A DNA stretch of 64,000 nt from Coix lacryma-jobi var. lacryma-jobi (Eukaryota; Streptophyta; Magnoliopsida; Poales; Poaceae), in the NCBI GenBank assembly GCA_009763385.1, contig CM019822.1, forward strand, positions 9,890,127 to 9,954,126, in the 5' to 3' direction. Shown here piece by piece: positions 34,311 through 43,683 of the stretch. A program made the position numbers and the translations under genes. The notes under the pieces are model-generated. The model searched no databases and was not told the DNA's origin. It saw nothing but the letters and a program-made list of their open reading frames with translations. Numbering within the stretch: the first letter of the stretch is position 1; each line of letters begins with the position of its first letter.

Positions 34311-34387
34311 GCCGGATTCGAACCAGCGACCTAAGGATTTATCTGCTCGACTACAGTCCTCCGCTCTACCAACTGAGCTAAGGTCGG
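34303..34387 (-). tRNA. tRNA-Tyr (GUA) with 12-nt intron
   Basis: The minus strand starts CCGACCTTAGCTCAGTTGG (acceptor, D arm), has anticodon GTA (plus-strand complement at 34352-34354), and continues to CTGGTTCGAATCC (T arm) and AGGTCGGA. The two acceptor strands pair 7/7. An extra 12 nt (TCGAGCAGATAA) after anticodon position 37 is the intron normal for plant tRNA-Tyr genes. A and B boxes are intact. Runs of T follow on the minus strand as a Pol III terminator, and CAA-rich sequence lies upstream. Confidence 0.97.
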
Positions 34388-35040
34388 TTTTTGTTTAAAG
34401 CACATACCAAACCTTTATATTACTGTATTTCTCTGTGAAGATTAACTACCAGCATATGAACTGTATATATATAGCCAGATAGAGCTACTCACAGAACGAG
34501 AGCAACTTTGGACCCGAATGGGAATTCCAAAAACATCATCCGATTCATGGAACGTGATCCACACCATAGGAACACCAATGGGACGTGAGATCCAAAATTC
34601 AATTGATGGAAGAAAAAAAAGGACAGGGTGCATGAGATGTAATATATTTTATATTTCTATAGTAAATCTATTAAACTTAAAATTTAGTGACTTCTTTAAA
34701 ACGAGATGTGCACCCTTTTTGGGTCACAGGTAGCATTAGTTTTGTTTTTTGTTTTTTTGCTACAATGCTATGATCCATGTTATTTTGAGTTCTATTTTAC
34801 TGGTTGTTTGTCGTCAAGGCCATTCTTATTGAGATGTTCCATAGCATTTGCTAAACAAATATGGATTCTTCTATTCCATTGTCTTATAGACATTTAATTT
34901 CATAATTCTAGAGTTAAAAAATGATTCAAGAGAATTTCATTTGCATGAAACTCGATTCTTCTTCCTTCTTAAAAATATTGTCCTGCCACAAAAATGTTTA
35001 TAGAAAACCTATTAAATATAGATCTATATCAATATTTTTA
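34388..35040. other. Intergenic, nothing recognised
   Basis: AT-rich spacer between the tRNA and the Helitron with no gene or clear repeat end. Confidence 0.5.
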
Positions 35041-35643
35041 TCTATATACTCTAATAAAGCTAACCTTCACTATACTCCCTCCGTATTGGTAATAGATGAT
35101 GTTTTGGATATCGACACGGTCTCCAAAGTACAACTTTGACTCACTTTATACTAAAAAATATTTATCAAAAAGTGATATGTATATATTTTTATGAAAGTAT
35201 TTTTCAATACAAATCTATTTATATGATTTTTATATTTTCAAACTCAACAACTTAAAAGTTATTCATGATTTATATTCCCAATGTTTGACCAAAACTATGT
35301 CCAAAACATCATCTATTACCAATACGGAGGGAATATGTTTTATCTCTTCAGGTAAGGTGGCCACATTATTCCTGACTAAGTGCCCCCACTGCAAACTATC
35401 CATGCCATCCCCTATTGACTACAAAATTATCCACATCATGTGCAATACCTTTAATATTTAATCTATCAACATACAAGTCATCTACATAAGCTATTTATTT
35501 CATTATCCTATCTCTCTAGAATGTGATCTAAATATTTTGTTGGATTTTCTTTCATTAGCTCACCAACTTTTTATCAGATCCTATGCAATATCTACGGTAG
35601 CTTTTAAGAAAATACCACGGCAAAACACGGGGTATTCTTCTAG
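35041..35643 (+). mobile_element. Small non-autonomous Helitron carrying a Stowaway MITE
   Basis: Starts TCTATATACTCTAATAAAG and ends GGTATTCTTCTAG. The base before is A and the base after is T, as Helitrons insert between A and T without duplication. An imperfect hairpin (TACCACG...CGGGGTA, 35613-35634) lies 9 bases before the CTAG end. It is 603 bp, of which ~260 bp is the nested Stowaway. No Rep/helicase coding. Confidence 0.62.
35075..35333. mobile_element. Stowaway MITE nested in the Helitron
   Basis: Long inverted repeats of over 30 bp: the left begins CTCCCTCCGTATTGGTAATA and the right ends TATTACCAATACGGAGGGA. TA lies at each side. Confidence 0.85.
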
Positions 35644-36146
35644 TATCTTATATTTTTAAACCTCACTACAAGCTCTATCTTAACATGCAAGCCATCCACG
35701 TCATTCCTTACTACTATCGACGCCATCTTCCAGTAATGCCATGTTAGCCCACTCACTTTGAAATTATGAATGCAAGCCATACAGATGATCTCCACTAAAC
35801 ACAATTGTTATTTTCAAAACATAGCTCATCTTATAATTTAATCTATTTATTAGTTTTTTATTGAGTTCTTTTATTGATATGCCCAATTTTGATAAGAATC
35901 AATGCAAAAACCTATAGGTCTAATTCATACATGCAATGATTTTATTTTTAAGAAAGTCCCCCAGCAACACGTGGGATATACTTCTAATATCTTATCTTAT
36001 ATTCCTAAACCTACTAGAGGTATATCTTGACATGCAAGCCATTCATATCAGTAGTCCACTAACGTATGCAATTACAACACCGATCTATTCATACAAACCA
36101 TCCATTTGCATGAAACTGGAATGAAACTCCCAGCACTCTGGTCTAA
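35644..36146. other. Second, degenerate Helitron-like end and spacer
   Basis: At 35948-35985 a hairpin-like CCCCCAGCAACACGTGGG followed by ATATACTTCTAA resembles a Helitron 3' end with CTAG decayed. The sequences following this and the intact end are alike (TATCTTATATT...TAAACCT, then TTGACATGCAAGCCAT), as expected if related Helitron pieces stacked next to each other. Confidence 0.4.
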
Positions 36147-38050
36147 GGCCAGTCTCAATGGGAGGTTTCACTACACTGTTTCCAAGACGTGACAGTATTG
36201 GTACCCGTGAATGAAACACACTCTCTCAATGGGATAGTTTTGTTTCACTGTTTCATAGACTTGTTGTAGCATTTAATTCTTATATTTTGCTATGATCAAA
36301 TAAGCATAAGAACTCTGTAGCCGATTGTCAGGATCAACTGTCACGTTCGGCTGCATACTAGCTAGCAGGGATCAAACTGGGTGCGGGCGCATTCATATGT
36401 TTTAACACGCAGTTCAAACTGACATGACAAGCTGCTATCTGGAAAGAACTTCTCAAGTTCAGGTTTACCGGAAAATAAAAGGCTACTACAGTTCTCAAAT
36501 TCAGAGCAATCACCATGTTGTCTTTCAGACTAGCTAGCTGCAATCTGGAAAGAACTTCTCAAGTTCAGGTTTGCCATAACTGAACCAGCATGGACCAGGT
36601 GCAGGATAGAGCATCTGTGGACTCGAGTCACTCCAATGTGTGATAGCATCAGTTTGCCATAACTGAACCAGCATGGACCAGCATTCGAACATGATAGCTA
36701 AGATAACTGAACCAGTAATACAGTGCACAGATTGGACCTAAGATAAATGAACACATGGATAACTAAGATATTTCAGTTCAGACAACTAAGATAACTCGAA
36801 CAATGTTCACATATTTCAGTTCAGTTAACTAAGATAAGTAAGATAGATTCTCTTTGAAGATACCCCAAGCAACTTTGTAGACCAGTAAAGATTAGTCATG
36901 TCATCATCATCATCCAATAATTGTTCAACCTCATATGTCACCTAGCAAATAGGTAACTTGTGTTATTGAAATGAATAAATTGAGCAAGCAGAAAAAAGCG
37001 AATTGAAAACCTTAACTATGCAAAAAAAAAAAAAAAAACAACTGCAATTTCTGCATAGGTCAAGAAGTGAACTGAAAAAAGAAACAATATCGCTATAGGT
37101 GTTGAAACAATTTCCATACAGTCTGGATACAAAAGCAATGATCCAAATAGCTTAGCTACTTGCAACTGCAAAACGCTTTGAATATACTCATCCATAACAA
37201 TGGCTCTGTACCTAACAATCGTGGATTCAATCAAACTACTGAGATAAAATTGGATCTGAACCTAACAGTCCTACTTCAATTAAATCCACTAGCGCTCTGA
37301 ATCTAGCAGGAAAACTAGCAATCGTAGTTCAATTGAATCCACGATTTGAGAGAAGAAAAAACCACAATTGTACCCACAGCCCCACATGCACATCAATAGT
37401 CTTGCACATATTGAAATCATACCATGAATTTCGGCCTTCCAGATTTCCATGAAGAGATTAAGAACTTGGGGGTATGATCCCCCATCCTACTCCTTGCGGT
37501 GGCCATGGCGGGACGGTCTCCGTTGTCGGTGCAGCAGGGCAGAAACCGGTTGTGGTGGCGACGGAATCGGTTGGGGCACTGGTGAGAAAGCCGGAGACGG
37601 CGACGCAGCGCAGGCGACTTCGCAGTCTTCATCCCCAAGCGGTTGGCCCCGCGCACTCTCCCTTTGCTGCCGGACGTGCGCCGCCCGGAAGACCCCGTCG
37701 ACGGTGGATCCATGACCGCTCTGCCCTAGCGCCTCCAATGGGGTGCGGCGCGACACGCTTGGGCCGGAGGCGCAGGAAGAGTGGGTCTGCACGGGCTCGA
37801 TGGCGAACGCGCGGGAAGGATGGGGCGAGGCGTAGGAAGGTCCGGCGAGGCGCGGGAAGAAGGCAATGGGGCGGGCGGAAGCGAGCACACGCACAGGATC
37901 TCCGACGATGAAACGATTCCCCTCGATGCGAGTTTCACCCGATTTCCGACTACTTGGAAACAACGCTAGCTCGTTTCACCGGGACGAAACTTTTCCCATC
38001 TATCTCGTCCCAGTTTCATGCAAAAAGCTGACGTGACACTCTATTTAATA

Positions 38051-38309
38051 CTCCCTCCATCCCAAATTATAAGGCATTCCAAGAATCTTGGAGAGTCAAA
38101 GTTTTTTAACTTTGACCAAATTTATATAATAAGATAATAATATTTAAGATACGAACTAAGTGCAATTAGATACCTGATTAGCTATATTTTTATAATATAG
38201 ATATTTGATGTTGTAAGTCTTTATATTTCTCTCTATAATTTTAGTTAAAGTTGAAAAACTTTGACTCTCCAAGATTCTTGGAATGCCTTATAGTTTGGGA
38301 TGGAGGAAG
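38051..38309. mobile_element. Stowaway MITE nested in the Ping/Pong-type element
   Basis: Left end CTCCCTCCATCCCAAATTAT; right end ATAGTTTGGGATGGAGGAAG; TA on both sides. Inverted repeats extend inward through AAGGCATTCCAAGAATCTTG. Confidence 0.85.
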
Positions 38310-38408
38310 TAATAGTGCATCTATAATTTTAGTTAAAGTTGAAAAACTTTGACTCTCCAAGATTCTTGGAATGCCTTATAGTTTGGGATGGAGGAAGTAA
38401 TAGTGCAT
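38233..38408. repeat. 88 bp tandem duplication across the MITE/host junction
   Basis: Two units (38233-38320, 38321-38408) each hold the MITE right end and the flanking AATAGTGCAT of the host element. The duplication therefore came after the MITE insertion. Confidence 0.92.
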
Positions 38409-38443
38409 GAAACCCTCCATGAAACCCATTGAGACTGGCCTAA

Positions 38444-39134
38444 TGGTCAAAGAAGGTGAAATACTGAGATAGCTTTTGATTGGAAGGCCCAGTTTGGTTA
38501 AACCTTCAGCATACTTTTCTGGGCCGTTGGAACTGTGTCACATTCTGGCCCGACGCAACTCTTGGGACCCATACAGTGTACGCAGCTTTCGCTTTGCCCG
38601 ACCTCGGTTGTTTCCCAATCCCTACTGCCTTTTGACCTTTGCAACAGCACAGCTCGACGGCGTAACATCGAAGCAGGCATCTTTCGATGTGCTCGCAGCT
38701 CGGCGCTCGCACATGACTTGACGGAAACATGCTCGCGGATTTCGCACTTCCCATGGCCGGATAGCATTATTTTTCTGACCGAGTCTTGTTGTTTATGGCT
38801 TTATGCTATCTTTCTTCCCTTGGTGCAACGAACATTTACCTTCTGCACGAACAGGTGCAGACTAGCGCATGATTTCACGTCATACATTCATGCATCTTGC
38901 TCACGTTCAAAGCTTGCAAAATCCTTGGGGAACCGAGTAAAGTTGTGGGCAAAATCGATAAGCATACGGACACAGTATGTGCGTGAAAATATTTCTTTTT
39001 CATTGAACAAATGAAAGAATCCACCATGGTCACTACTACAAAGTACACATTTTAGCCGCGTGGAACACTCTCCACAGCACCACCACCACCACCGCCTCCT
39101 CACAATCACAAACGCTAATTACCATCCGCGAAAT
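38444..39134. other. Spacer downstream of the EXORDIUM-like gene
   Basis: Bases just below 39135 hold the gene's 3' UTR; a (CAC)n stretch lies at 39080-39094. No other gene recognised. Confidence 0.5.
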
Positions 39135-40076
39135 CTACCCCAAGGTGGCGCACGACGACGTGTCCGGGTCCACGAGCGCCGGGACCAGGTACTTCCTCCC
39201 GTGGACCCCGTTGGCATTGAAGCTGGCCCCGGTGGCCTGGTCCAGCAGCAGCGAGCCTGCGTAGCCGGGGTACGCGCCCTTGCCGTACACGCCGGCGCAC
39301 GCCGTGGCGGCCTCCAGCGGCGCGTCGGCCGAGCCCTCCTGGTAGAAGCCGTTGCCGAACGGGTTGGTGACCGTGCCAACGATCATGGACGCCAGCGAGA
39401 TGACCATGCCGTCGACCCCGACGTCGCCGTTGGGCGGGGTGAGCGGCGCCGACTGCGGGCCGTACACGGGCTGGTGGAACGGCCACGCGCACTGCCCGGG
39501 GCACTGCGACGCCGGGTTGCCCACCCACACGTACGCGAACCGGCCGGAGCGGGACCGCGGGGACGCGCCGTGGGTGCCGCACCGGGACATGCAGAACCCG
39601 TCCACGGCCACGTCGGCGGCCGTGAGCACCAGGTTGATGGCGCGGCTCGGCCCACCCTTGGCGGCGAGCCTGAGGAGGTCCCTCTCCGTGAGGCGCCTGC
39701 CGAGGGAGCAGTTCTGGTCGACGACGTGGGGGCCGAGGCGCAGAGCCGGGAACCGCACCTTGGAGCTGGCGTAGTACTTGCGCGCCGTCCTGAACCACGT
39801 GGCCACGGACGGCTCCGGCTGCGCCGCCGCTGCCGGGGCCGCCGCGGACAGCGACGAGACGAAGTCGGTGATCACCGCGCGCTGCGGCGCCGAGAAGTCG
39901 CCGTACCAGATGAAGTTGACGGCGATGGGGCCCGACAGGAGCGCGCCCTTGTGGTACTTCATGGTGATGGCCGGCTCCTGCACGAGCGCGGTGAGCCTCC
40001 TCCCCGCGCGGCAGGCCTGGAACGTGAGCGCGAACGCCAGCAGCGTCGCCGCTAAAGATGCAGTGGAACAAGCCAT
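39135..40076 (-). CDS. EXORDIUM-like secreted protein (phosphate-induced protein 1 family)
   Basis: Intronless, 313 aa, from ATG at 40076 to TAG at 39135. A hydrophobic signal peptide covers residues 1-27 (MACSTASLAATLLAFALTFQ). The family domain follows: YHKGALLSGPIAVNFIWYG, then FSAPQRAVITDFVSSL, conserved Cys pairs (CMSRCGTHG, CPGQCAWPF), GVDGMVISLASMIVGTVTNPFG, GFYQEG and a C-terminal CAGVYGKGAYPGYAG. Length matches the family. EXORDIUM proteins are apoplastic and linked to cell expansion and brassinosteroid/carbon signalling in Arabidopsis; the biochemical activity is unknown. An in-frame ATG at 40238 is rejected because it lies upstream of the TATA box at 40224-40230. The frame is very GC-rich, normal for grass single-exon genes, which also opens the other frames. 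Confidence 0.93.
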   Translation of the reverse strand: MACSTASLAATLLAFALTFQACRAGRRLTALVQEPAITMKYHKGALLSGPIAVNFIWYGDFSAPQRAVITDFVSSLSAAAPAAAAQPEPSVATWFRTARKYYASSKVRFPALRLGPHVVDQNCSLGRRLTERDLLRLAAKGGPSRAINLVLTAADVAVDGFCMSRCGTHGASPRSRSGRFAYVWVGNPASQCPGQCAWPFHQPVYGPQSAPLTPPNGDVGVDGMVISLASMIVGTVTNPFGNGFYQEGSADAPLEAATACAGVYGKGAYPGYAGSLLLDQATGASFNANGVHGRKYLVPALVDPDTSSCATLG

Positions 40077-40223
40077 TGGTCCTGTGATGTTTTTCGTCCA
40101 AGACGAAATTTCTACTTGAGGTGGGGTGGGGGTGGTGTTCTTTGACGAGTGGAGTGATCTCAGCTGGTTCTTGCTTGCGGATTTTCGATGGATGGGTTGG
40201 GTGGGGATGAAACGGGGTGTCCG

Positions 40224-40230
40224 TTTTATA
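40224..40230 (-). promoter_or_regulatory. TATA box of the EXORDIUM-like gene
   Basis: Minus strand CTCTATAAAACGG, about 150 bases upstream of the chosen start codon, implying a leader of ~120 bases. Confidence 0.75.
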
Positions 40231-40239
40231 GAGGCCACG

Positions 40240-41961
40240 AGCCGGCGAAGTGTGTTGTGAGTACACAGACAGTGGAGTGTGGAGCAGTGGAGGGCTGGGG
40301 CCTGGGACGCTGCGCCCGGCGCGTGACGTATGACGGGAGGGCACTTTCTGGGCCAAAGTAAAGGGCTGGGCTGCCCGAACGGTCACTGACAGCTGGCTTT
40401 GCGTGCCCCCTGCCAGCTCCCAGCTGTAGTTGGGTGACCACTTTACCATTTTGCCCCGGCACTTGGCGCCGCGGAAACCGCTGCTGTTCCGGGCGGAAAG
40501 CGGGGGCAAGTTGGGGATTGCGAGGGGGCGGGCAAAGTGGGGACTGCTGGAGTGGGTAAAAGCAGGTTGGCTTCTCGAGGCGCTTGAAATTGTAGGCAGC
40601 GAGGCGCGCGCGATACGAACGTTGGTAGAGAGTGGTGGGCCGAGCCCGGTGTGGATTTCCGAACGTTGGTTCACTGGCTTTATGGGCCCGGCGCCCAGTT
40701 ATTATCAAGCTGTGAACAGAGCAGCAGCAGACGTACTGTACTCCAAGGCAACAGTTGGTGCGCACTGTTCCCTTTGTCAGTACGATCCACTAATCCAGTC
40801 ACAGGCCTCGCCGTCGCCGGTGGCATCAGGGCTAGGCCATTCCACATCCACGTAACTTGCCAGCCAGGATGGGTGCTGGCCTGCATGCATTTGGGTAGCG
40901 AGGGACTGCAGTGGCTCACAGTTGGCCCACCTACCAGTCATTGCTGTCCCTCCGGCCTCTGCTCTGCGTTACTCCTACAAAACGAGAGGACAAAAGAATG
41001 CAAGCGCCGGAGATAGCTGGGAAAATGGGAGGGAGCAGCCAGCCCATCGTCCATCGACGGAGTATACCAGAACGTGTGATCCTGCTATGTTATTTCCCAT
41101 CACACGGCAAAACCTGGGACGGGACCCCGTCGATCCCAAATCTCCATAGCCAAGCCAATGCTAGAACGAAGTGGTCCCTCGGATCGTACTACCATCACAG
41201 CTATGATCCCAGCAGGCGGGAGCACCAACTGCATCGTCTCTGTTCCGAACGTAACTGACCAAGGAAGGATCCCCACCCAACATGCAAGGCCGTGAGCTGA
41301 GAGACGGTCACCGTGGGGTTAGCGAAACAATCGAACCGGGGAAGACGCACTCGCATGATCGGATCGGATCGGATGAGATACTAGACATGGAGATCTCTGA
41401 CGAGGCCCATCAGCGTACGGCGGCTGGCGTAAAGCGAGCGAAGGTACAGGTCCCGCGTGCAGCGGATCACACGTCCACACCCACCTACCCAGACGGCCCC
41501 TTTCCCGCAGAGCATTCCTGCTCCCCGGGCCGGGCCGGACCCCGGACCCCCGACCCCCGTTGTGGGCTCGCATAGAGATCCGCGTACGGCCGGCCGCCAG
41601 CTGGTGGTGAAGAAGCGGCTAGGCGCGTCGCGTCGCGCTGCGGCCTGCGCGCGGGCCCTACCGCCTTCACGACGCGCTCGTGAACGGCCCCTCGAGCGCT
41701 TATTGCTCGCGTGCCCACCACTGGCGTCTAGCTAGCCGCCAGCCGTGGCCGTGGACACGCGTATACCCACGAGTACACGGATGAGACGAGGCGACGACAC
41801 ATGCAGAGGCTGCCCTGTGCCCTGGCCTTATCCGCGCGCGAAGGCGGGCCGGGAGGAGGGTGGCCGCCGGGCTGGCGACCTGTTGGGATGGCGACGTTGA
41901 AGGGCAGTGAAAAAAAAAGCTGCATGCTTGCATGCCCTAAATGGTCGTGCCCTTCACGAGG
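40240..41961. other. Intergenic, GC-rich, no gene recognised
   Basis: The promoter region of the EXORDIUM-like gene is at the left. The rest has short competing frames and no domain. Confidence 0.45.
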
Positions 41962-42870
41962 TTAGACTCACTCCAACAAGTAGAAGGCAAATGGCAAATA
42001 GGAGACGCATTCATGCCTTTGGGTCATGGACAAGCAAAGGATCACGGACCCAAATCCTTCGTTCTCCAACAGCGCAAACGCAACGGGTTCGCCTCTGCCA
42101 CCGTTGAGGCCGCGCCCTCTCCATCCCCGGCGGCCGTCGAGCTTCCTCCCCTGCGCGCCGTCAAGGTCGCGTCCTCTCCATCCCCGGCGGCCGGCCAGCT
42201 CCCTCCAAGCGCCGTCAAGGCCGCGTCCTCTCCATCCCCGGCGGCCGGCGAGCTCCCTCCCCTGCAGCCGGTGAGCGCCTCCTTCCCTCCCTCCCTCTGG
42301 CGTTCCCTCCCGGCGAGATCCTTCCTTCCCTCCCTTCGGCGTTCCCTCCCGACGAGATCCGGTCGTCATGCGCGCCGCCGCGCCCGTCTCCGCCGCCTCT
42401 AGCACGGCGCCCTCCGCTGTGCCCGTCTTCGCCGGATCAAGCGCCGCACCGGGCTTGCACGCGCGTGCCTCCTCCGCCACCGCGCCCGCGTGCGCCTCCT
42501 CCGCCGCGCGGGGCCGCGCGAGTCGGTCGGGGCCGGTGGGGGAGAAGCGCCGGTCAGGCGAGGAGCATCGATGGGGAGCACAATCGAGCAGGGAGGAGCA
42601 CCGGTGGCGGGGGATCAGTGCTGGCAGGGGATGGAGGGAGGAGCGCCGGTGGTAGGGGAGGAGAACCGGTGGAGGGAGCAGGGAGGAGCGTTTGCGGGGC
42701 GGAGAGATTTGCGTCGTCGGTTTTGGGCGACGCTTTTTTGCGGTTCCCCGGGCTCGCGACGCAAAATGCGTCTTGCCTGTGGGTGCTCTATTGGAGGGTG
42801 GTTTGGATACCCAGAACACATGTTGAGAACCCAAATTTAGGTATGGGGAGTGTTGTTGGAGACAGTCTAA
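41962..42870. mobile_element. GC-rich non-autonomous TIR element
   Basis: Ends TTAGACTCACTCCAACAA and TTGTTGGAGACAGTCTAA form an inverted repeat with two mismatches. The interior is far more GC-rich than the flanks, with ~60 bp tandem repeats at 42110-42265 (CGTCCTCTCCATCCCCGGCG). This pattern fits a MITE or Pack-type element with captured genic DNA. I find no clear target duplication, so the superfamily is open. Confidence 0.5.
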
Positions 42871-42973
42871 AGTATGTATGTCCGGCTATGCAGTTTCCAG
42901 CTTCCATGCATACGTATCTCTACGCGGGCCGCAAGGGGAAGGGCTCGCTGGAGATTTTCGTCCCGAAGATTTA

Positions 42974-43201
42974 GGCCCTGTTTACTTCCCTCCGTTTTGC
43001 AAAATTTTCCATCACATCAATGTTTGGACGTATATATGGAGCATTAAATATAGGTAAAAAATAACTAATTGTACTTTTAGTATGTAAATGTTGAGACGAA
43101 TTTTTTGAGTCTAGGTGGTCCATATTTAGATAAAGTTTGTCAAATAACAACGAAAATGCTATAGGAAAAAAATTTGCAAAATTTTCCAACTAAACACACC
43201 C
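42974..43201. mobile_element. MITE, GGCC..GTTTAGTT family, copy 7
   Basis: Ends GGCCCTGTTTACTTCC and CCAACTAAACACACCC with TTA on both sides (42971-42973, 43202-43204). The core AGCATTAAATATAGGTAAAA is present. Confidence 0.75.
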
Positions 43202-43683
43202 TTACTAGCAGGATGCGCGGCAACCACGAACGGCGGATCTAGCGACAAGACAAGAGGCATGATTGTAGCTAAGTCCTCTCTCTGGATCGAAAGCAGTTAA
43301 ACACCATAAACGCGTGGTTTAGGGCACGTACAATGCCGTCCTTATCCCCGTCTCTTTGATGCAAATTTTACACAAAACACCCCGACCTAGCCGACAGACG
43401 GGCGGCTCGTCGCCTCGCGAGGCGACGGCCATGTCCCATGCTCCGAGGCCGGACAGACGCCGCAGCACCGTTGTATTGCCTCGTCTCCGAGAATCGACCG
43501 CGTACTCGGATCCCGCATGCCGGTGCGCGCAACAGCAAGCGATTTGGGCGCGCGCGGGATTTTTCCGCGCCAAATCAATCCCCGTCTGCCATATATTCGA
43601 GTCATCCGATTCATCTCTTCCCCCCAATCCTCCAAATCCATCACCACCTCACACTCTTCGACTCCGATTTGGTGAAGCCCAAG

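Larger units (their letters stand above)
36147..38440 (-). mobile_element. Ping/Pong-type PIF/Harbinger element, non-autonomous, 2.3 kb
   Basis: Perfect inverted ends GGCCAGTCTCAATGGG / CCCATTGAGACTGGCC with TAA on both sides (36144-36146, 38441-38443). The tip differs by one base from the rice mPing/Ping/Pong tip as I know it (GGCCAGTCACAATGG). On the minus strand the region inside the 38440 end has several GTTTCAT/GTGAAAC motifs, TTTAATA, GTCAGC and GTTTCCAAGT in the order I recall from mPing. A GC-rich block at 37440-37960 may be the remains of an ORF1 first exon. The rest is non-coding, with duplicated phrases such as TCTGGAAAGAACTTCTCAAG at 36437 and 36544. No transposase. Confidence 0.8.

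Noticed and set aside
40077..40238. N-terminal extension of the EXORDIUM-like protein from ATG 40238
   Set aside because: That ATG is upstream of the TATA box; the shorter start gives a signal peptide at the very N-terminus, as the family needs.
39115..40674. 519-codon minus-strand frame overlapping the EXORDIUM-like gene, and a 331-codon plus-strand frame
   Set aside because: Arg/Ala/Gly-rich shadows of the GC-rich true frame; they run across the TATA box and lack any domain.
41968..42834. 288-codon minus-strand frame
   Set aside because: Repetitive Arg/Gly translation of the tandem repeats in the GC-rich TIR element.
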